From Membranipora membranacea (lineage: Eukaryota; Bryozoa; Gymnolaemata; Cheilostomatida; Membraniporidae): a stretch of 62,000 nucleotides of DNA. Below the pieces are notes generated by a model, which was not told the origin of the DNA, searched no databases, and saw nothing but the letters and a program-made list of their open reading frames with translations. Positions 34,236 to 45,594 of this stretch are shown here, piece after piece. Within the stretch, counting starts at the first letter, position 1, and each line of letters begins with the position of its first letter. A program made the translations under genes and the position numbers. Location of the stretch: positions 5,001 through 67,000 of the forward strand of contig OU612066.1 in NCBI GenBank assembly GCA_914767715.1. Reading direction: 5' to 3'.

Positions 34236-34590
34236 TGCTAGACAATTTGTAATCCTGCTCAGTCCAAATATATTTTCCAACCAGCATTCCAAGCCCGAAA
34301 CCCCAGTTCTGATACAAAAAATTTAGCCCATATTGGGTGCCCCGTTTTTTTATACCAATTTTATTGCATCATATTATGTTGAATCAATAGGCTTTAGTGG
34401 CTGGCTACTCATACATTTACATTTTTGCAATCGACCATGACACCTTGTCGACATTCAATTATCCACACTCTCTTTACTCAACAAAAACATGGTCCATGCT
34501 TCTAGAAAGTTATACAATGTTGCGATCACTTCACTCTTGGTTAGCCTGGTAAACCTTCTTCCGGGAGTTATTGCACAATCAAGTAGAGGG

Positions 34591-35162
34591 TGCCCTGGGA
34601 CTGCATCTATACTGCAACAAGTTATAATGTCGTTACTTTTGAGGATTCGGTTAGCCAAACAGGTGGGCTGCCTCAATAAACAACAAATCTGAGATGGCCT
34701 CCAAACAAAATCTGAAGCAATTCTCCATGCGGCGCATTGAAACGATCCAAGTACAATTGAGACCTAAGCTGGATGAAGATATCAGTTAGAGCAATTACAG
34801 ACATTGTTTTCTCACAGTAAATTTTCTAATCCCTCAAGAAAATCTTATTTGTAAACAACCAGTTGTATTGCAGTCTCTGTGTTTCATTACAGGGAAAGAA
34901 TTTGTTACTGTTGTGCCTTGTTTATCTTTTCCAAATTAAAGGCAATGTAATATTAGAATATCAAAACCTGAGGATAACCTTTGTGTCTCAAGACTGATTA
35001 AAATTGAAGGTTGATTTAAATCAGATGTCTTGTCACAAGCCACATCCCGGAGCATAGGCGGCGAAATTCGTTGCCTTAGTAGCCAGGCCACAATATCTGC
35101 GCCAGGTTGCTCTCTGTTTGCAGGCAGGTCGGCGCACACCTGGGTGCCAACCAAAGCCCAGT
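34591..35162. repeat. Direct duplication, copy 2
   Basis: Second copy, 927-978 bp downstream of the first depending on the position compared. The offset change marks the ~50-bp deletion. Content is not recognised; a minus-strand frame (34936-35262) has no known domain. Confidence 0.88.
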
Positions 35163-36127
35163 AGACGATGGACCGCAGACACATTTGATATGAGGCCCTT
35201 TCGATAAATTTAAGGTTCAATGATTGCACAGACCAAGGGTACATTGTGGCAGCATCATTCAAGGATTGTAATAGTTAATCCTATTGTAAAAACTGCCACA
35301 ATACTGCCTTCCTAGCTATACCCACCGTATCAATTTAGCTAGGATAGTTAGGTGTAATTTAAGCATAAAACTTCATGTCTAATTGTGGAGTAAGGCTGTA
35401 CAAAGAGAAATTTTTACGGGAGAGCCTGCATATTCTATTTTTTACTGTAATCAAAAACTTTGAATTCAGTTCATTCTCCAGAACCCTATAATTGTGACAA
35501 ATAGATGAAAGGAGTTTTTGGCATCAAGCTTCCCATAACTTTCCCCTTGATGCAAAGCTCGCAGGTACCTTGACCAAGGAGTAAAAAACTCTTTCCTTGA
35601 CTATTGGTAAAAAAAATTTACTCAGAATCCCTTTACTCTGTGAAGCAGTCTATCCACATACTTGAAACTAAAATGTTTTACACAGATAGATAGATGGGGT
35701 GATAACTCTATACTGCAAATGAGCCACCAAATTTCAACAATAAGAGAAGACAACTTCTTAGCCCAAGATTTGCCCAAATTGACTTTAATGAACTGAGAAG
35801 ATGATGTTGTGTGTCTCATTTTTTTTGTCACGTTCAAAAACGTCAGCAACTTTCACCACCCTAGCTTCTTTTCCATGGATCAAGCCCAGTTACTTGCATG
35901 CAGTTGGAAGCGTTCGCTTAGATCTCTCCAAAAAAAACTTTAGTAATACTAAGATCTCTGTATATGCTTTTATCATGATAGCGACTACCCTCAGAGATGG
36001 TGATGAAAACATTCTCTCTGGTTGAGCTATCACCGCAGAAAGTTGCTATTGTTGGTTTTTTTTTGCCATTCCTTCGGTACAGTTATTCTGTCTGGTATTT
36101 ATCCTGTCTGATAACGAATCTCAAGAA
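35163..36127. other. Non-coding stretch
   Basis: No recognised gene or element. Frames at 35622-35849 and 35801-36025 lack domain evidence. Confidence 0.4.
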
Positions 36128-36241
36128 ATATATCAATTTGTTTATAGTACTGGTGCATGCTTTAAAAATTGTCACCCTGACATAATATATCAATTTGTTT
36201 ATAGTACTGGTACATGCTTTAAAAATTGTCACCCTGACATA
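36128..36241. repeat. 57-bp tandem duplication
   Basis: ATATATCAATTTGTTTATAG plus 37 further bases, ending ACCCTGACAT, occur twice with one substitution (GTGCATGC versus GTACATGC). Confidence 0.93.
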
Positions 36242-36254
36242 ATATATGTGATCA

Positions 36255-36440
36255 GTTTCCGTTTTAAAAAACAAGAAATCCCGTTCTCCGGCGAAAACGG
36301 GATTCCGTATTCCCGAAACTGAAGTTTCCGTATATCAAGGGTTCCGCTTTCCGCAGGATCCGTTTCCGTATTCCGTTATACGGAAATTCTTATTCCTTAT
36401 TCCTGATTCCTTGATCCTGATTCCTTATACCTTATTGTTT
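36255..36440. repeat. TTCCG-rich hairpin-forming sequence
   Basis: Repeated TTCCG/TTCCT words with at least two hairpins: AATCCCGTT/AACGGGATT (about 36277-36304) and TTTCCGTAT/ATACGGAAA (about 36363-36388). Function unknown; it lies just beyond the 3' end of the minus-strand gypsy element and could be part of its LTR. Confidence 0.55.
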
Positions 36441-36871
36441 CTTACAATACATTTATTATCAGTGTCCTTTTGTTTTGATGGATCGTTTCTTTTATTGCTT
36501 GCATACGATGATACACTTCTAATCACTAGCTGACAATAATAATAACTGCTCACTAAGAGCGCACATCAAGTGGGCGTGACTAAATAATATGCACGTGACT
36601 AACATTCACACTAAGTTATGACGTAGTGCACAGATACAGACTATACAGTGAAGTTTATTTTGGCTACATAGCCCCTTATGTCTCTGAGCGGTATCCACGC
36701 TACAGAGACACAAAAATTCTTTCAACAAAATACTCGAATGATAGCAAAGGATGAACAAAAAGGGTAATAAGCAACTGTATTTACAACTACAATAACCAGT
36801 ACTGTAGATTAATGAAGATGCCACATGGCTAATGTCGGTTCAAGGATTTATTCATATCCATATATATTAGA

Positions 36872-37984
36872 CTAGCCAAGCAGACTACGAGCTGCGGCTA
36901 GCTTCTCTTCGTCTACTGCCCTGGCCTGGTCCTCTTCAGCTTCCCGAAGTACAATCTCCGCTCTAGCTTTCTGTATGCTTGCCCTCAGCTCAGCGGCATG
37001 TCCCAAGTACACCTGTGCCTCCTCAATGAGTCTCCTTGACAATCTGACGTTTGCCACTTGGCGGTCCGGCAGTAGTTGAGGTTGTCCCACAGAGATCGGT
37101 GTTACTTTCGGCAGTGACAATGTGATTTTACGAACCAAAGGTTGATTCTCTTGTACTCCTTGTCCCTTTGGTCGCTCCTCCGAAGTAGGAGCGGATGAGG
37201 TGACTTCTCCTTCCTGTTCCGAGCTCTGTGCATCCTCCTCTGTATCGGTGTTCTGCTCCTCTGCCACTTCCCTGTCTGTATCTGCATCAGTCCCCGATTC
37301 CTTCCTCTTGCGAGCCGGTGGTTGCTGAGTTATACCATCCGAATCAGCATCATCACTGTGAGTTGTTGGGGTCACTACAAGTGTCCTCCTTTTGGAAGCA
37401 TGGACAGATCGCTCAGCAGAGGGCTCATCCATGACTTCGCTGTCTGAGTGGTCTGGAGTTGGAGTGGCCGTGCCATAGATAACCACCGGTTTAGGGGCCC
37501 TCATGTTCTGCCCGGTGTACGGTTTTGCCCCAGGGGGATCCTTACACTCCATGGGCCACTCCTGTGGCAAAGGTATCTCTGGATGCTCCTTCTTCAGCTT
37601 TCGGTACATGGCCCGAGTAACAGTGTAGCATCCCAGTCCCTTTTCTTTACAGGTCTTCTTGGGTATTCTTCCTTTGACTATTTTGGCTGTCCTGGAGTGA
37701 TGGTCATACATTTGACCTTGTCCGAGTCGCACTGCCCCAAATCCACAGATCTCCCGGTAGAAGTGGGCAGCCAAGTGTCTCCGTCTAAGCTGTTGATCAT
37801 CAAATTCTCTAGAACACCGTGGTGCCGGGCAAGGGTACTTCCCATCTTTGTTGGCTTTATTAGCTAGATCCTTCTTGAGGAGCTCGTAATATGCTTTGCT
37901 TCGAACATCTATGTATGGGTACTTGGGTGATCTAAACGGGGAATCATGGGGTGGAAGCTGGCTAGTAGTTCCGTTTCCCTGCAT
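36872..37984 (-). CDS. C2H2 zinc-finger, coiled-coil protein in the env position of a Ty3/gypsy element
   Basis: A 370-residue intact frame. Residues 52-74 form one C2H2 finger (CPAPRC, 12 residues, then HLAAH; spacing C-x4-C-x12-H-x3-H). Residues about 75-165 are basic and well ordered (FGAVRLGQGQMYDHHSRTAK, KTCKEKGLGCYTVTRAMYRK). Residues about 190-290 are acidic, Ser/Thr-rich and probably disordered. The last 60 (LIEEAQVYLGHAAELRASIQ ..) look like a coiled coil. No signal peptide or transmembrane segment is visible, so it is not an envelope protein. It may be an accessory protein of the element or a captured host gene. It stays open while pol is broken. Confidence 0.75.
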   Translation of the reverse strand: MQGNGTTSQLPPHDSPFRSPKYPYIDVRSKAYYELLKKDLANKANKDGKYPCPAPRCSREFDDQQLRRRHLAAHFYREICGFGAVRLGQGQMYDHHSRTAKIVKGRIPKKTCKEKGLGCYTVTRAMYRKLKKEHPEIPLPQEWPMECKDPPGAKPYTGQNMRAPKPVVIYGTATPTPDHSDSEVMDEPSAERSVHASKRRTLVVTPTTHSDDADSDGITQQPPARKRKESGTDADTDREVAEEQNTDTEEDAQSSEQEGEVTSSAPTSEERPKGQGVQENQPLVRKITLSLPKVTPISVGQPQLLPDRQVANVRLSRRLIEEAQVYLGHAAELRASIQKARAEIVLREAEEDQARAVDEEKLAAARSLLG

Positions 37985-38144
37985 CTCTGCCTCCTATCTG
38001 GGTTAGGTCTATCACTGCTTAGGATCTCCTTGGCTTCCCTGACCTGTGCTTTGACGTAGAGATTCCTTCTCTGCGGGAACGACTGGCCTCCACCATCTCC
38101 TCTTGCTGTTCCGGGGTAAGTTTCCTTATGTCTGGCGCTGCGAA

Positions 38145-39731
38145 CTAGGCCTGTGCCATTTTCCCTACAACAAGAGAAGGAACTCTGTTTGGGCTAATGA
38201 CCAGGCAGGGGAGTGAGTGACTGAGAGGCAGTGAAGGGCCTATCTCAGTCTCAACCTCACCAGAAAAGTCCTCTAGCTCACTTAATAATTCTCCTTCCTC
38301 TAAGGACAGATTCAAGAGTGGGCTTTCAGAGAAGTTCCCTTCCTCCAAAAGTCCCTCCTCGTGTATGGTTAAGCTATTTATTTTCATACAATCCTCCATA
38401 TGCACAACTATCCTCCTTGCATTCACCATAGAGACGGATGCTCCCTGATTACTTTTCAAAAAAAGCATATTAGGTTTGGCACTGGCTGCTCCTGTGATTG
38501 GACGCTTAATATAAGCTCCGCCTCCATTCACAGGGGCTCTATAGTTAAGTGTAGCTAACTCCCTACATGCAACCCTGGGGCTAACATCCAATGGGGGCCA
38601 CTCGTCCTCACTGAGTTGCAAGCAATCTACCAATTTATTACAATCAAAATCTTTTTGCCACACAGGCTTGCTTCGCTGTCGATTTGACGTCCTGGTTTTT
38701 GGAGTTTGGATCTCTAGATCCATTGTTAGGTCGCCTTCATCATAACCTAATTCGTCTCCTCGTTGTAAGTCCATGACCTCTCCCTCAGATTCGTTGATCA
38801 TTCCTCCTACATTTTCAGGTGCCTGTACTGTTTCTGGTGATATGTTCTCCAGCGGTTGATCCAAAGCCTGCACCACTGGAGGGGGCCGTGCTCGGTGGTC
38901 TTCAACTGTCTCACCAGCCTCCTCCAGCAGATTTGTATGACAGTTGGGTGACTTTCCAACCTGGCCCCTCCGAAGTGGTCGTCGGGGTAATTCCCCCTCT
39001 TGCGGCGCCTTGCCTGATGGGTGTTGACTCGGCTTGAAGGGTTTAAGCCTCCTTTCATTCTGAACTGTCTCTCCCCCATTCCTTCCCAACCGATATGTAT
39101 GGTTGTCTTTTACTTCCAACACATTGTACGGCCCAACAAACTTCCTCCTCAGTTTGTGTTTTTCACCTTTCCTTCGTTGGAAATTTACCAACCAAACTCG
39201 TTGGCCAACTTTATACAGCAGTGGCTCGGTTTGGTCTTCTAGTCTCAACTTGTCTTGTCTGTCCCTCACCCAGGCATGTACCTCTTGAAGCCTCCCTAAT
39301 TCCTGTGTTGCATACTCGGTACGGGTGAAGGCTACTGGCGCAGTAGCACCCATCACAGCAGCATCAGGGAGTCTGGTTTCTCTGCCAAATATTAGAAAAT
39401 TTGGTGTCTCTTCTGTAGAGCTATGCGGTGTGGCCCTAAGTGCCGCCATGATGGAGGGTAACACAAGATCCCAGTCTGTTTGGGAACCATCTATCAGTCG
39501 AGCACGAAGGGAATCCCCTATGGTCCTATTGTTCCTCTCAACCCGTCCATTCCCCTGAGGGTGGTAGGGAGTAGTGTGTGTTTTTGCAACACCCCAAAGC
39601 CCACATAGCTCAGCTAGAAGCTCCGACTTGAATTGGCTGCCTTGATCACTATGCAATTGTTCTGGAACACCAAACCGTGAGAAAACTTGGTCATAAAGTG
39701 CTCTCGCGACTGTTGCCGCGGTCGCGTCCAC
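38145..39731 (-). pseudogene. Ty3/gypsy integrase core, C-terminal domain and long tail
   Basis: A 528-residue frame. HSDQGSQF (second catalytic Asp, residue 29) and HPQGNGRVERNNRT (catalytic Glu, residue 65) belong to the DDE core. YKVGQRVWLVNFQRRKGEKH and KFVGPYNVLEVKDNHTYRL form the GPY/F-type C-terminal domain. An acidic tail of about 280 residues follows, with RTSNRQRSKPVWQKDF at the usual end of such integrases and a further ~170 residues of unknown kind. The first catalytic Asp is in another frame. Confidence 0.87.
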
Positions 39732-39739
39732 TTTGGGCA

Positions 39740-40053
39740 GGGCCTCCTGGTGAAGTGATCACTGAGCACAAGGATCCAGTTGTTTCCCCTATCTGTTTCT
39801 GGCATTGGTCCCACTAGGTCCACTGCAACCCATTGCCAAGGGCGGCCAGCATCCAATCGCCGTTTTCCAGTAGCTCCAGGCAGTCTCCCATATTTTGCTG
39901 CTTTGTTGGTAGGTACGCTCCGCCCCAGCATGGGTGGTAACATGTTTCCTCCAAATGACTTCCTGTCTCCAACCTTGTGGAGAAATGGCAGGGCAAATAC
40001 TTCTTCCCTGTAGAGTCATCCTTAAACGCATGACCCCAGCTGGGTCTAGCCAC
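39740..40053 (-). pseudogene. Integrase N-terminal region in broken frames
   Basis: The words [28 protein letters not shown] and [20 protein letters not shown] (first catalytic Asp in VAVDLVGP) occur in three different frames. They mark the zinc-binding and early core segments, separated by short indels. The integrase cannot be translated as one chain. Confidence 0.8.
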
Positions 40054-41483
40054 AATTCCTCCAATATAGCAGCGAATCTGCGCAGCTCCTCATTTGCTGT
40101 TTGAATTTCCATTTCTCTTAGTGAGGTACCAACTCGGAGGGCCATGTACACCACCCCTGTAGGTCCAGGGTCACCACTCTTTGCTTTCCCTACCTCTATA
40201 GTACCTTGAGCCGGCTGTAGTACACGTACTGTGGTCACACATCCTTTTTCAATGCCCCATGTTCCAGTCTTTCTCTTTTCCCATTCAGTAGCCACTTCTT
40301 CCCATGAAGCACCCTGGTTTTCAGTGGTCAGCCTTTCACACTGCCGACAATCCTCGGGACATCCACGTCTACTCATCCCATCAGCATTACCATGTTTTGG
40401 CCCAGGCCGGTACTGTAGTTCAAAGGAAAACTCAGCTATCTGTTCCAACCAACGAGCAACTTGGCAAGTCGGCTCTGTTCTGCGACACAACCAAAGCAGG
40501 GAAGCATGGTCAGTCCTGATGACAAAGGGGCGACAATATAGATATGGTCGGAAATGTTTAACTCCCCTCACAACTGCCAATAGTTCCCGTCGTGTTACAC
40601 AGTAGTTTTTCTCCGGTGGGGCAAGTGTCTTGCTGTAGTAAGCGACCACCCGCTCTTCGCCGTTTTCTCTCTGAGAGAGAACTGCTCCTAGTCCAACATT
40701 GCTGGCATCTGTATCTAAGATAAACTCAAGACTTGGATCTGGGTATCGCAGAACAGGTGCCGATACTAGTCGCCGCTTCAACTCCTTAAAGCTATCTTCT
40801 TCATCCTTCTCCCAGCTCCATAGGGTTCCTTTACCAGTGAGTCGGTGTAGTGGTTTAGCCACTGTTGCAAAGTCTGGCATATATTGTCTATAATACCCAG
40901 CTAGTCCTAGAAAAGCACGCAAGTCCGTTGCTCCTTTTGGGGATGGCCATTTGATTACTGCCTCAATCTTTCCTGGATCTGTAGCTATTCCTTCTGCCGA
41001 CACCCGGTGGCCTAAATATTCCACTTCTTTCTGGAATAAATAACACTTCCCTGGTTTTAGCTTCAATCCTGCACTCCGTAGCCGATCCAGCACCTCGGCT
41101 AATCTTTGTTTGTGTGTCTGAAAGTCCGGTGCCATAACAATGATGTCATCCAGGTAGAGGAGTAGGGTTTTCCAGTGTAGGCCTCTCAGTACCTGTTCCA
41201 TGAGACGTTGGAAGGTAGCAGGTGCTGAAGTCAGGCCGAATTGTAAAACCTTCCATCTCCAAAGCCCTCCTCGCGTGACAAAGGCTGCTTTATCTCTTGC
41301 ATCAGCACTAAGTAGAACTTGCCAGTATCCTGATAGGAGGTCCAGAGTACTGAAATAGCTGCTGCCAGCTAGGGCCTCGAGACTCTCGTCAATCCTAGGG
41401 AGAGGATATGCATCCTGGACTGTGACCGCATTTAGTCGCCTGTAATCCACACAGAATCTCCATGTGCCGTCCTTTTTCCTCAC
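39789..41483 (-). pseudogene. Ty3/gypsy reverse transcriptase and RNase H
   Basis: A 564-residue frame that begins inside the RT fingers ([18 protein letters not shown]) because the preceding ~35 residues are deleted. Motif A is [13 protein letters not shown] (Asp 48), the catalytic box YLDDIIV (residues 110-116), then the thumb [10 protein letters not shown] and [15 protein letters not shown]. RNase H runs from [16 protein letters not shown] through TDHASLLWL. The last ~60 residues are out of frame with the true protein. The domain itself looks little decayed. Confidence 0.92.
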
Positions 41484-42135
41484 AAGCCCCCAAACGACGT
41501 GCCGGCTGTCGGCGAGTTCCTGCTTCTAGTGGAATATCATGTTGGATTAGGTCAGTTTGTCCTGTGTCTCCTTCGCCTCTACTGAATACATCTTGGTATT
41601 ATTGGTTAATAATTCCCTTATCTGCTCCTGTTGTTCCTCCTTGTTGCAAGTGTCTTTGGTTTGTTCTAATAACCCCGTAAGATGGGCTGGCCAATCTCCA
41701 GTATGAGCTCCAACCTGTGGTTCCTTGGGCTGGTCATCTAGTACTGCAGGCCAGCCAGGCAGGATATCCTCGTCTTTTACCGGGGTAAACTTTCCAATAA
41801 CTTGTCCATTAAGAGGGAGACTTCCGTTGTCAAAAACTCTGACCCATCCAGTTCCTTGTTCGAGTGTTGTCAGGGTAGCAGCCATAACTCCCTCTCCAAG
41901 GAGGCCTTCTATCACCCCAGTGATCGGAAGGTCAGTCCTGCTTTCGACCTGAACTCTTAACACTCTCTCTACTACTGGCCCTCTTGTCACAGTCTCCGCC
42001 ACACGCACTGCTTGTATAGCCTCCTCTCCAGTTTGCAATTGGCAAGGCAACTCATGCTCGCCGGCAACGAGTACGGCATCCTTGAAGGATAAGGTACACC
42101 CATGTTGCACTAGGAAAGGCATTCCTAGTATGTGT
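41484..42135 (-). pseudogene. Protease C-terminus and protease-RT linker
   Basis: HILGMPFLVQHGCTLSFKDA at the right end is the last strand of a retropepsin. A ~150-residue linker follows, with NGSLPLNGQVIGKFTPV and the pre-RT words [13 protein letters not shown] and QPARRLG near 41500. The catalytic DTG is missing because the element is truncated at about 42135. Confidence 0.82.
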
Positions 42136-42892
42136 CAGTAATCTGACAAAGTCCAAACAACATGTGTGTGTATGTATGTGTACTTTTATTTTTCAGCCTG
42201 TATGATTATGAAGGAGCATTTTAGAGATTAACCAGAGATAAGCCATAGGAATGATATGCAATCAACACCAGACTGACTTAATCTTTGATCACGTGTAAAC
42301 CTCGACATGTATCAGGATTGCATTGGTAAGACAGTGGCTGGTACTCTTAGCCAGATTTAAGATGCTGAGACTTCGCCGAGTTAAAGTATTTTCCAATGAA
42401 CAACGAGAGATCAAGGAGATTTTATACACAATAGTAATGCTGTTGCACAGCTCATCTCCTAGTCCTGCCACATCTCACTGTAAGTGCTTCATATAGGCTA
42501 CCCTTGTAACATGGCTGTAGGATGTAGATGATAAATCAATGTCAAGCTGTGGACTTCAGTTGGTATTCAATACTGTTGATGGTGATACATAGAGAGTTTT
42601 TGCGGTATCAAATAAATGAACAAACTTCATCAGGGTGCTTGGTCACTGGGTGCAGGCCCCAGGGAACTGAGAAGAAGGTTCATTGCGTAAGGCAGTCCTC
42701 GCACCCTGCTATACTCTGCTTAAATCTATCAATAGTAACAAGATCGAATGATTCACAGTGTATTGTGCTTTTAATTTTTATTTTCAGGTACATTGAATAT
42801 AACATGCATAACAGCGACAGGTATTCTTGCTCGTATTCACATTGATACAACTTTTTTGGGTCAAACCAAATGCCTATCCTTACTCCAACTTT
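42136..42892. other. Non-coding stretch
   Basis: Starts with a GT-rich patch (TGTGTGTATGTATGTG, about 42165). No gene or recognised element. Confidence 0.4.
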
Positions 42893-43346
42893 GGATTGAT
42901 TGATTGATTGATTGGTTTATTTGTCACTCACATATAAGTATGTTGCGAAATTTGTTGTTTGATACACTGCTGTCCACGTAGAACAAAGAAAAAAGTACGC
43001 GAAAAAAAGCTGAAATCTCATCGTGGATTGGGTTTAAATAATATTATTGAGGGATAAAATCATGTTGCGTAAAAAACTGTCTTTCCCCCAAGAAGACCGA
43101 TATTTTAATGTCCTGTATCTTCCTGATGGAAGCTTTGGTAAAAATTCATTTATAAAATGTTCATCATCATGTATGTAATTTAGTATCAGGTTTTTAGTTC
43201 AATTATCTATAATGGCATCAAGGTCACTTATGTTTTGAATATACAGATTATTAGCATCTTTGAAAAACTTTCTCAGTCGTTTCTTATCTTTAGCAAAAAT
43301 AGAGGTGAACAAAATAGGCAGACAGATGTAGGAGAGTGATAGTAAG
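42893..43346 (-). pseudogene. CR1-like LINE 3' fragment with (ATCA)n tail
   Basis: On minus from 43346: LPILFTSIFAKDKKRLRKFF, KDANNLYIQNI, an in-frame stop, KNLILNYIHDDEHFINEF, LPKLPSGRYRTLKYRSSWGK and DSFLRNMILSLNN. This matches the C-terminal region of CR1-like LINE polyproteins as I know it. The 3' end is a tandem ATCA tail (TTGATTGATTGATTGATTGG on plus, about 42895-42916). Too broken to appear as a single ORF. Confidence 0.72.
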
Positions 43347-44147
43347 TCCTTGGGTGAACTAAAGATATCAGGGAGTATGTATGATCAGGAAGTTGGGGAC
43401 ACAATATAACATTTGTCCCAAACTCCCTGGTATGATTGTATCAGACATATGGGTTGTCCTAACATAGTTCTTGTAAACACGGCTCCAAGTTCTCACAGCA
43501 AAAATCAATCTTCCTCCCAAGGTAGTCTGGTCACTTGGCTCAATTAGACAATTCGTGCACAAAGCATTTACTCAGAATGTATAGGTATAGTTCTATCTAT
43601 GAGAGAGTGATTTGGGAACGAGACCTAAGTAGGGCACCTAAGCTGTTTTTTATTCAAAGAACTTTCAGTCACTGTTGACAAATTTGCATCTATCTATACG
43701 TTATTCTGTAGACTAAACAGCCAAGTCACATCATCCCTGCATGAATATAGATGGTAATACAGCTGTCACAAAAGGGCGTCAAGTGAACTTTCTTAGGCAT
43801 GGTATATTTATTATTATGCTTAAATTACGTTACACAAAACAGATAACGAAAAAAGAAATAAAGGAACCATTTATGTCAGCTCCTCATCAACAAACAAACA
43901 TGGTATGTAAGAAAAAAAAAAAAAAATCCGACCAGAGAGAAAACTTTGAAATAATTTGGTACCCACTTACAGATTAGTTGTCAAGTCAGTTCACCGGTGT
44001 ATTTGTTGTCTATTAGAACTAACGATTGATTTGAATCAGCTTATCAGTGGCACTTTGGGCAATTGAAATGTGCTTGAGTTCCTAAACTGAAAACCTGACC
44101 CACAAGCAATCAAAAAATGCATAGATACTAAGACCAAGGAGTTAGAC
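43347..44147. other. Non-coding stretch
   Basis: Frames at 43368-43562 and 43741-43977 show no domain. A run of 15 A at about 43913-43927. Confidence 0.35.
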
Positions 44148-44334
44148 TTATGTAAAGAGGTCATTTGACCTTCTTTGTGGCACTACGTTGCAGACTCGTA
44201 TCTCATAGTTGATCGGCAATTTGTATGACGGCATATTGATCATCCAGATGACTTTATTTTCAACAATATTACAATAGACCACTGGGCTATAGGCTGGTTT
44301 TAATTTTGTTGTCATCACCTTGTCTTCAATTGTT
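44148..44334 (-). CDS. Exon-like segment, terminal exon of an unknown gene
   Basis: After a strong acceptor (TTCCCTTTCAG|) the frame TIEDKVMTTKLKPAYSPVVY, continuing to NYEIRVCNVVPQRRSNDLFT, stays open for 61 codons to TAA (44150-44148). Composition looks coding. No family recognised. Two other splice-bounded segments lie upstream on the same strand (44857-44934, 45097-45177), but their phases do not join cleanly. Confidence 0.25.
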
Positions 44335-44856
44335 CTGAAAGGGAAAATGATAATTTGATCAATCAATGCAGAAACCAAATGAGATGCTCAACTGTGAAAA
44401 AAAGTTTTTTGCTCCTGTGTTAGCGATAGAGTTATGAGGTCATTGAATGAAAGAATTGAACGTAATACGACTGTCAAACATTGCCACAGACCCAGACAGG
44501 TTTTGGATAAGGAGGACCATTGGGTCATAGATAGAGAGTCAGTCTGCCGGTGAGGGTGCTGCTGCATCGTCAACAACATTCCACCAATTCTTTGACTCCG
44601 ATTCACTGTAACAATGACAAAAATTAACTACATACTGTATTGGGATGTCCAACATTATTTTGAGGTGTATCTTAACAGTGGTCTCTTTATTAAGTTGTTG
44701 TAACTTTATTGCAGAAACTGAGTACTGTAACCTGTTAATAAAAGTGACGTTTTAAAATTGGTACTTGTAACATTAAAATATTTGACATCAAATTGTTGTG
44801 AACGATTTAGAAGCAAATACAAAATAGAATAAAGCAACTTAATTATCTTGACTTAC

Positions 44857-44934
44857 AAATTTTGACACCTTCACATAAGTATGGTGATTCCTGGTTGGTG
44901 AGCTATAATATTGGTGCTGTTGTAGGTACTGAAC
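44857..44934 (-). other. Splice-bounded open segment
   Basis: A TTATTAATAG| acceptor and TTT|GTAAGTC donor border 78 bp with one open frame (VQYLQQHQYYSSPTRNHHTY ..). Could be an exon of a gene or lncRNA ending at 44148. Confidence 0.2.
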
Positions 44935-45096
44935 CTATTAATAAAATGACATACAATGACTACGTACAAAAACTAGGTCACAACAAATTTATGTGGCAAT
45001 TGCATACATGTTGAATACAATTAACTTCAGATTAATTGTGCGTTTATAAATTTGAAGATACATGTAAAAACAATAAAATACAAAAAATGAACTTAC

Positions 45097-45177
45097 GTAT
45101 TCAGCCTTAGACTTAAGGGGGCAAAGTCTGGGGGGCTCAGACTAGTAATATGGTGGTGTAATGATACGCTAATTCTC
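45097..45177 (-). other. Splice-bounded open segment
   Basis: A CTACAG| acceptor and TAC|GTAAGT donor border 81 bp with one open frame (RISVSLHHHITSLSPPDFAP ..). Its phase does not match the open frame of the next segment. Confidence 0.2.
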
Positions 45178-45594
45178 CTGTAGTATAGTAAATATTGAGG
45201 AGAAAATTTTCCCAAACAGGTGGGTTTGACTATAAAACGGGTTTCTTTCTACATTTTGATGTCTTAGTTGGTTGACGGCTAAATGACTAATGCTATAAGA
45301 AAACTGTATGATATGCGACAAGAATAGATTGTTTAGACTTGGTTAGCCACAGCTTAGATAATTTTGGGTATATAATGAGCTAGGACATAAAATTCACATC
45401 ATGCTGAGAAAAAGTTACATCAAAATCTATGACCTTGCTTGAATATTGGCCTCTATTATGTTATGTTAATTTAGGTGAGGCAAAAACTGGGTGCATCACC
45501 TGTATACCGATACACATACTCAGATCCTACAGATTGGTCCAGGAGCTGTCTGTAGTGAAAGATCAAGGAGTACTCCTAGCTAGTCCTTGCCAGT

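Larger units (their letters stand above)
36872..42135 (-). mobile_element. GC-richer Ty3/gypsy element with extra 3' ORF, 5'-truncated
   Basis: Order on minus: protease C-terminus (42135), linker, RT/RNase H (41483-39789), integrase (39943-38145), then a separate zinc-finger ORF (37984-36872). Gag and most of the protease are missing at the right end. Base composition is visibly more GC-rich than the surroundings. At least four frame breaks occur: near 41490 (with a deletion before RT), near 40040, near 39800-39940 and near 39740. No LTR pair was found. Confidence 0.88.

Noticed and set aside
34489-34692. 67-codon frame with a signal-peptide-like start
   Set aside because: The frame runs across the edge of a duplicated block and has no support beyond one hydrophobic stretch.
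36606-36824. Minus 72-codon Ser/Leu/Cys-rich frame
   Set aside because: Probably lies in the 3' LTR or UTR of the gypsy element; no domain and no conservation visible.
36872-37984. Envelope gene, making the element an endogenous retrovirus
   Set aside because: No signal peptide, cleavage site or membrane anchor; a C2H2 finger and coiled coil instead.
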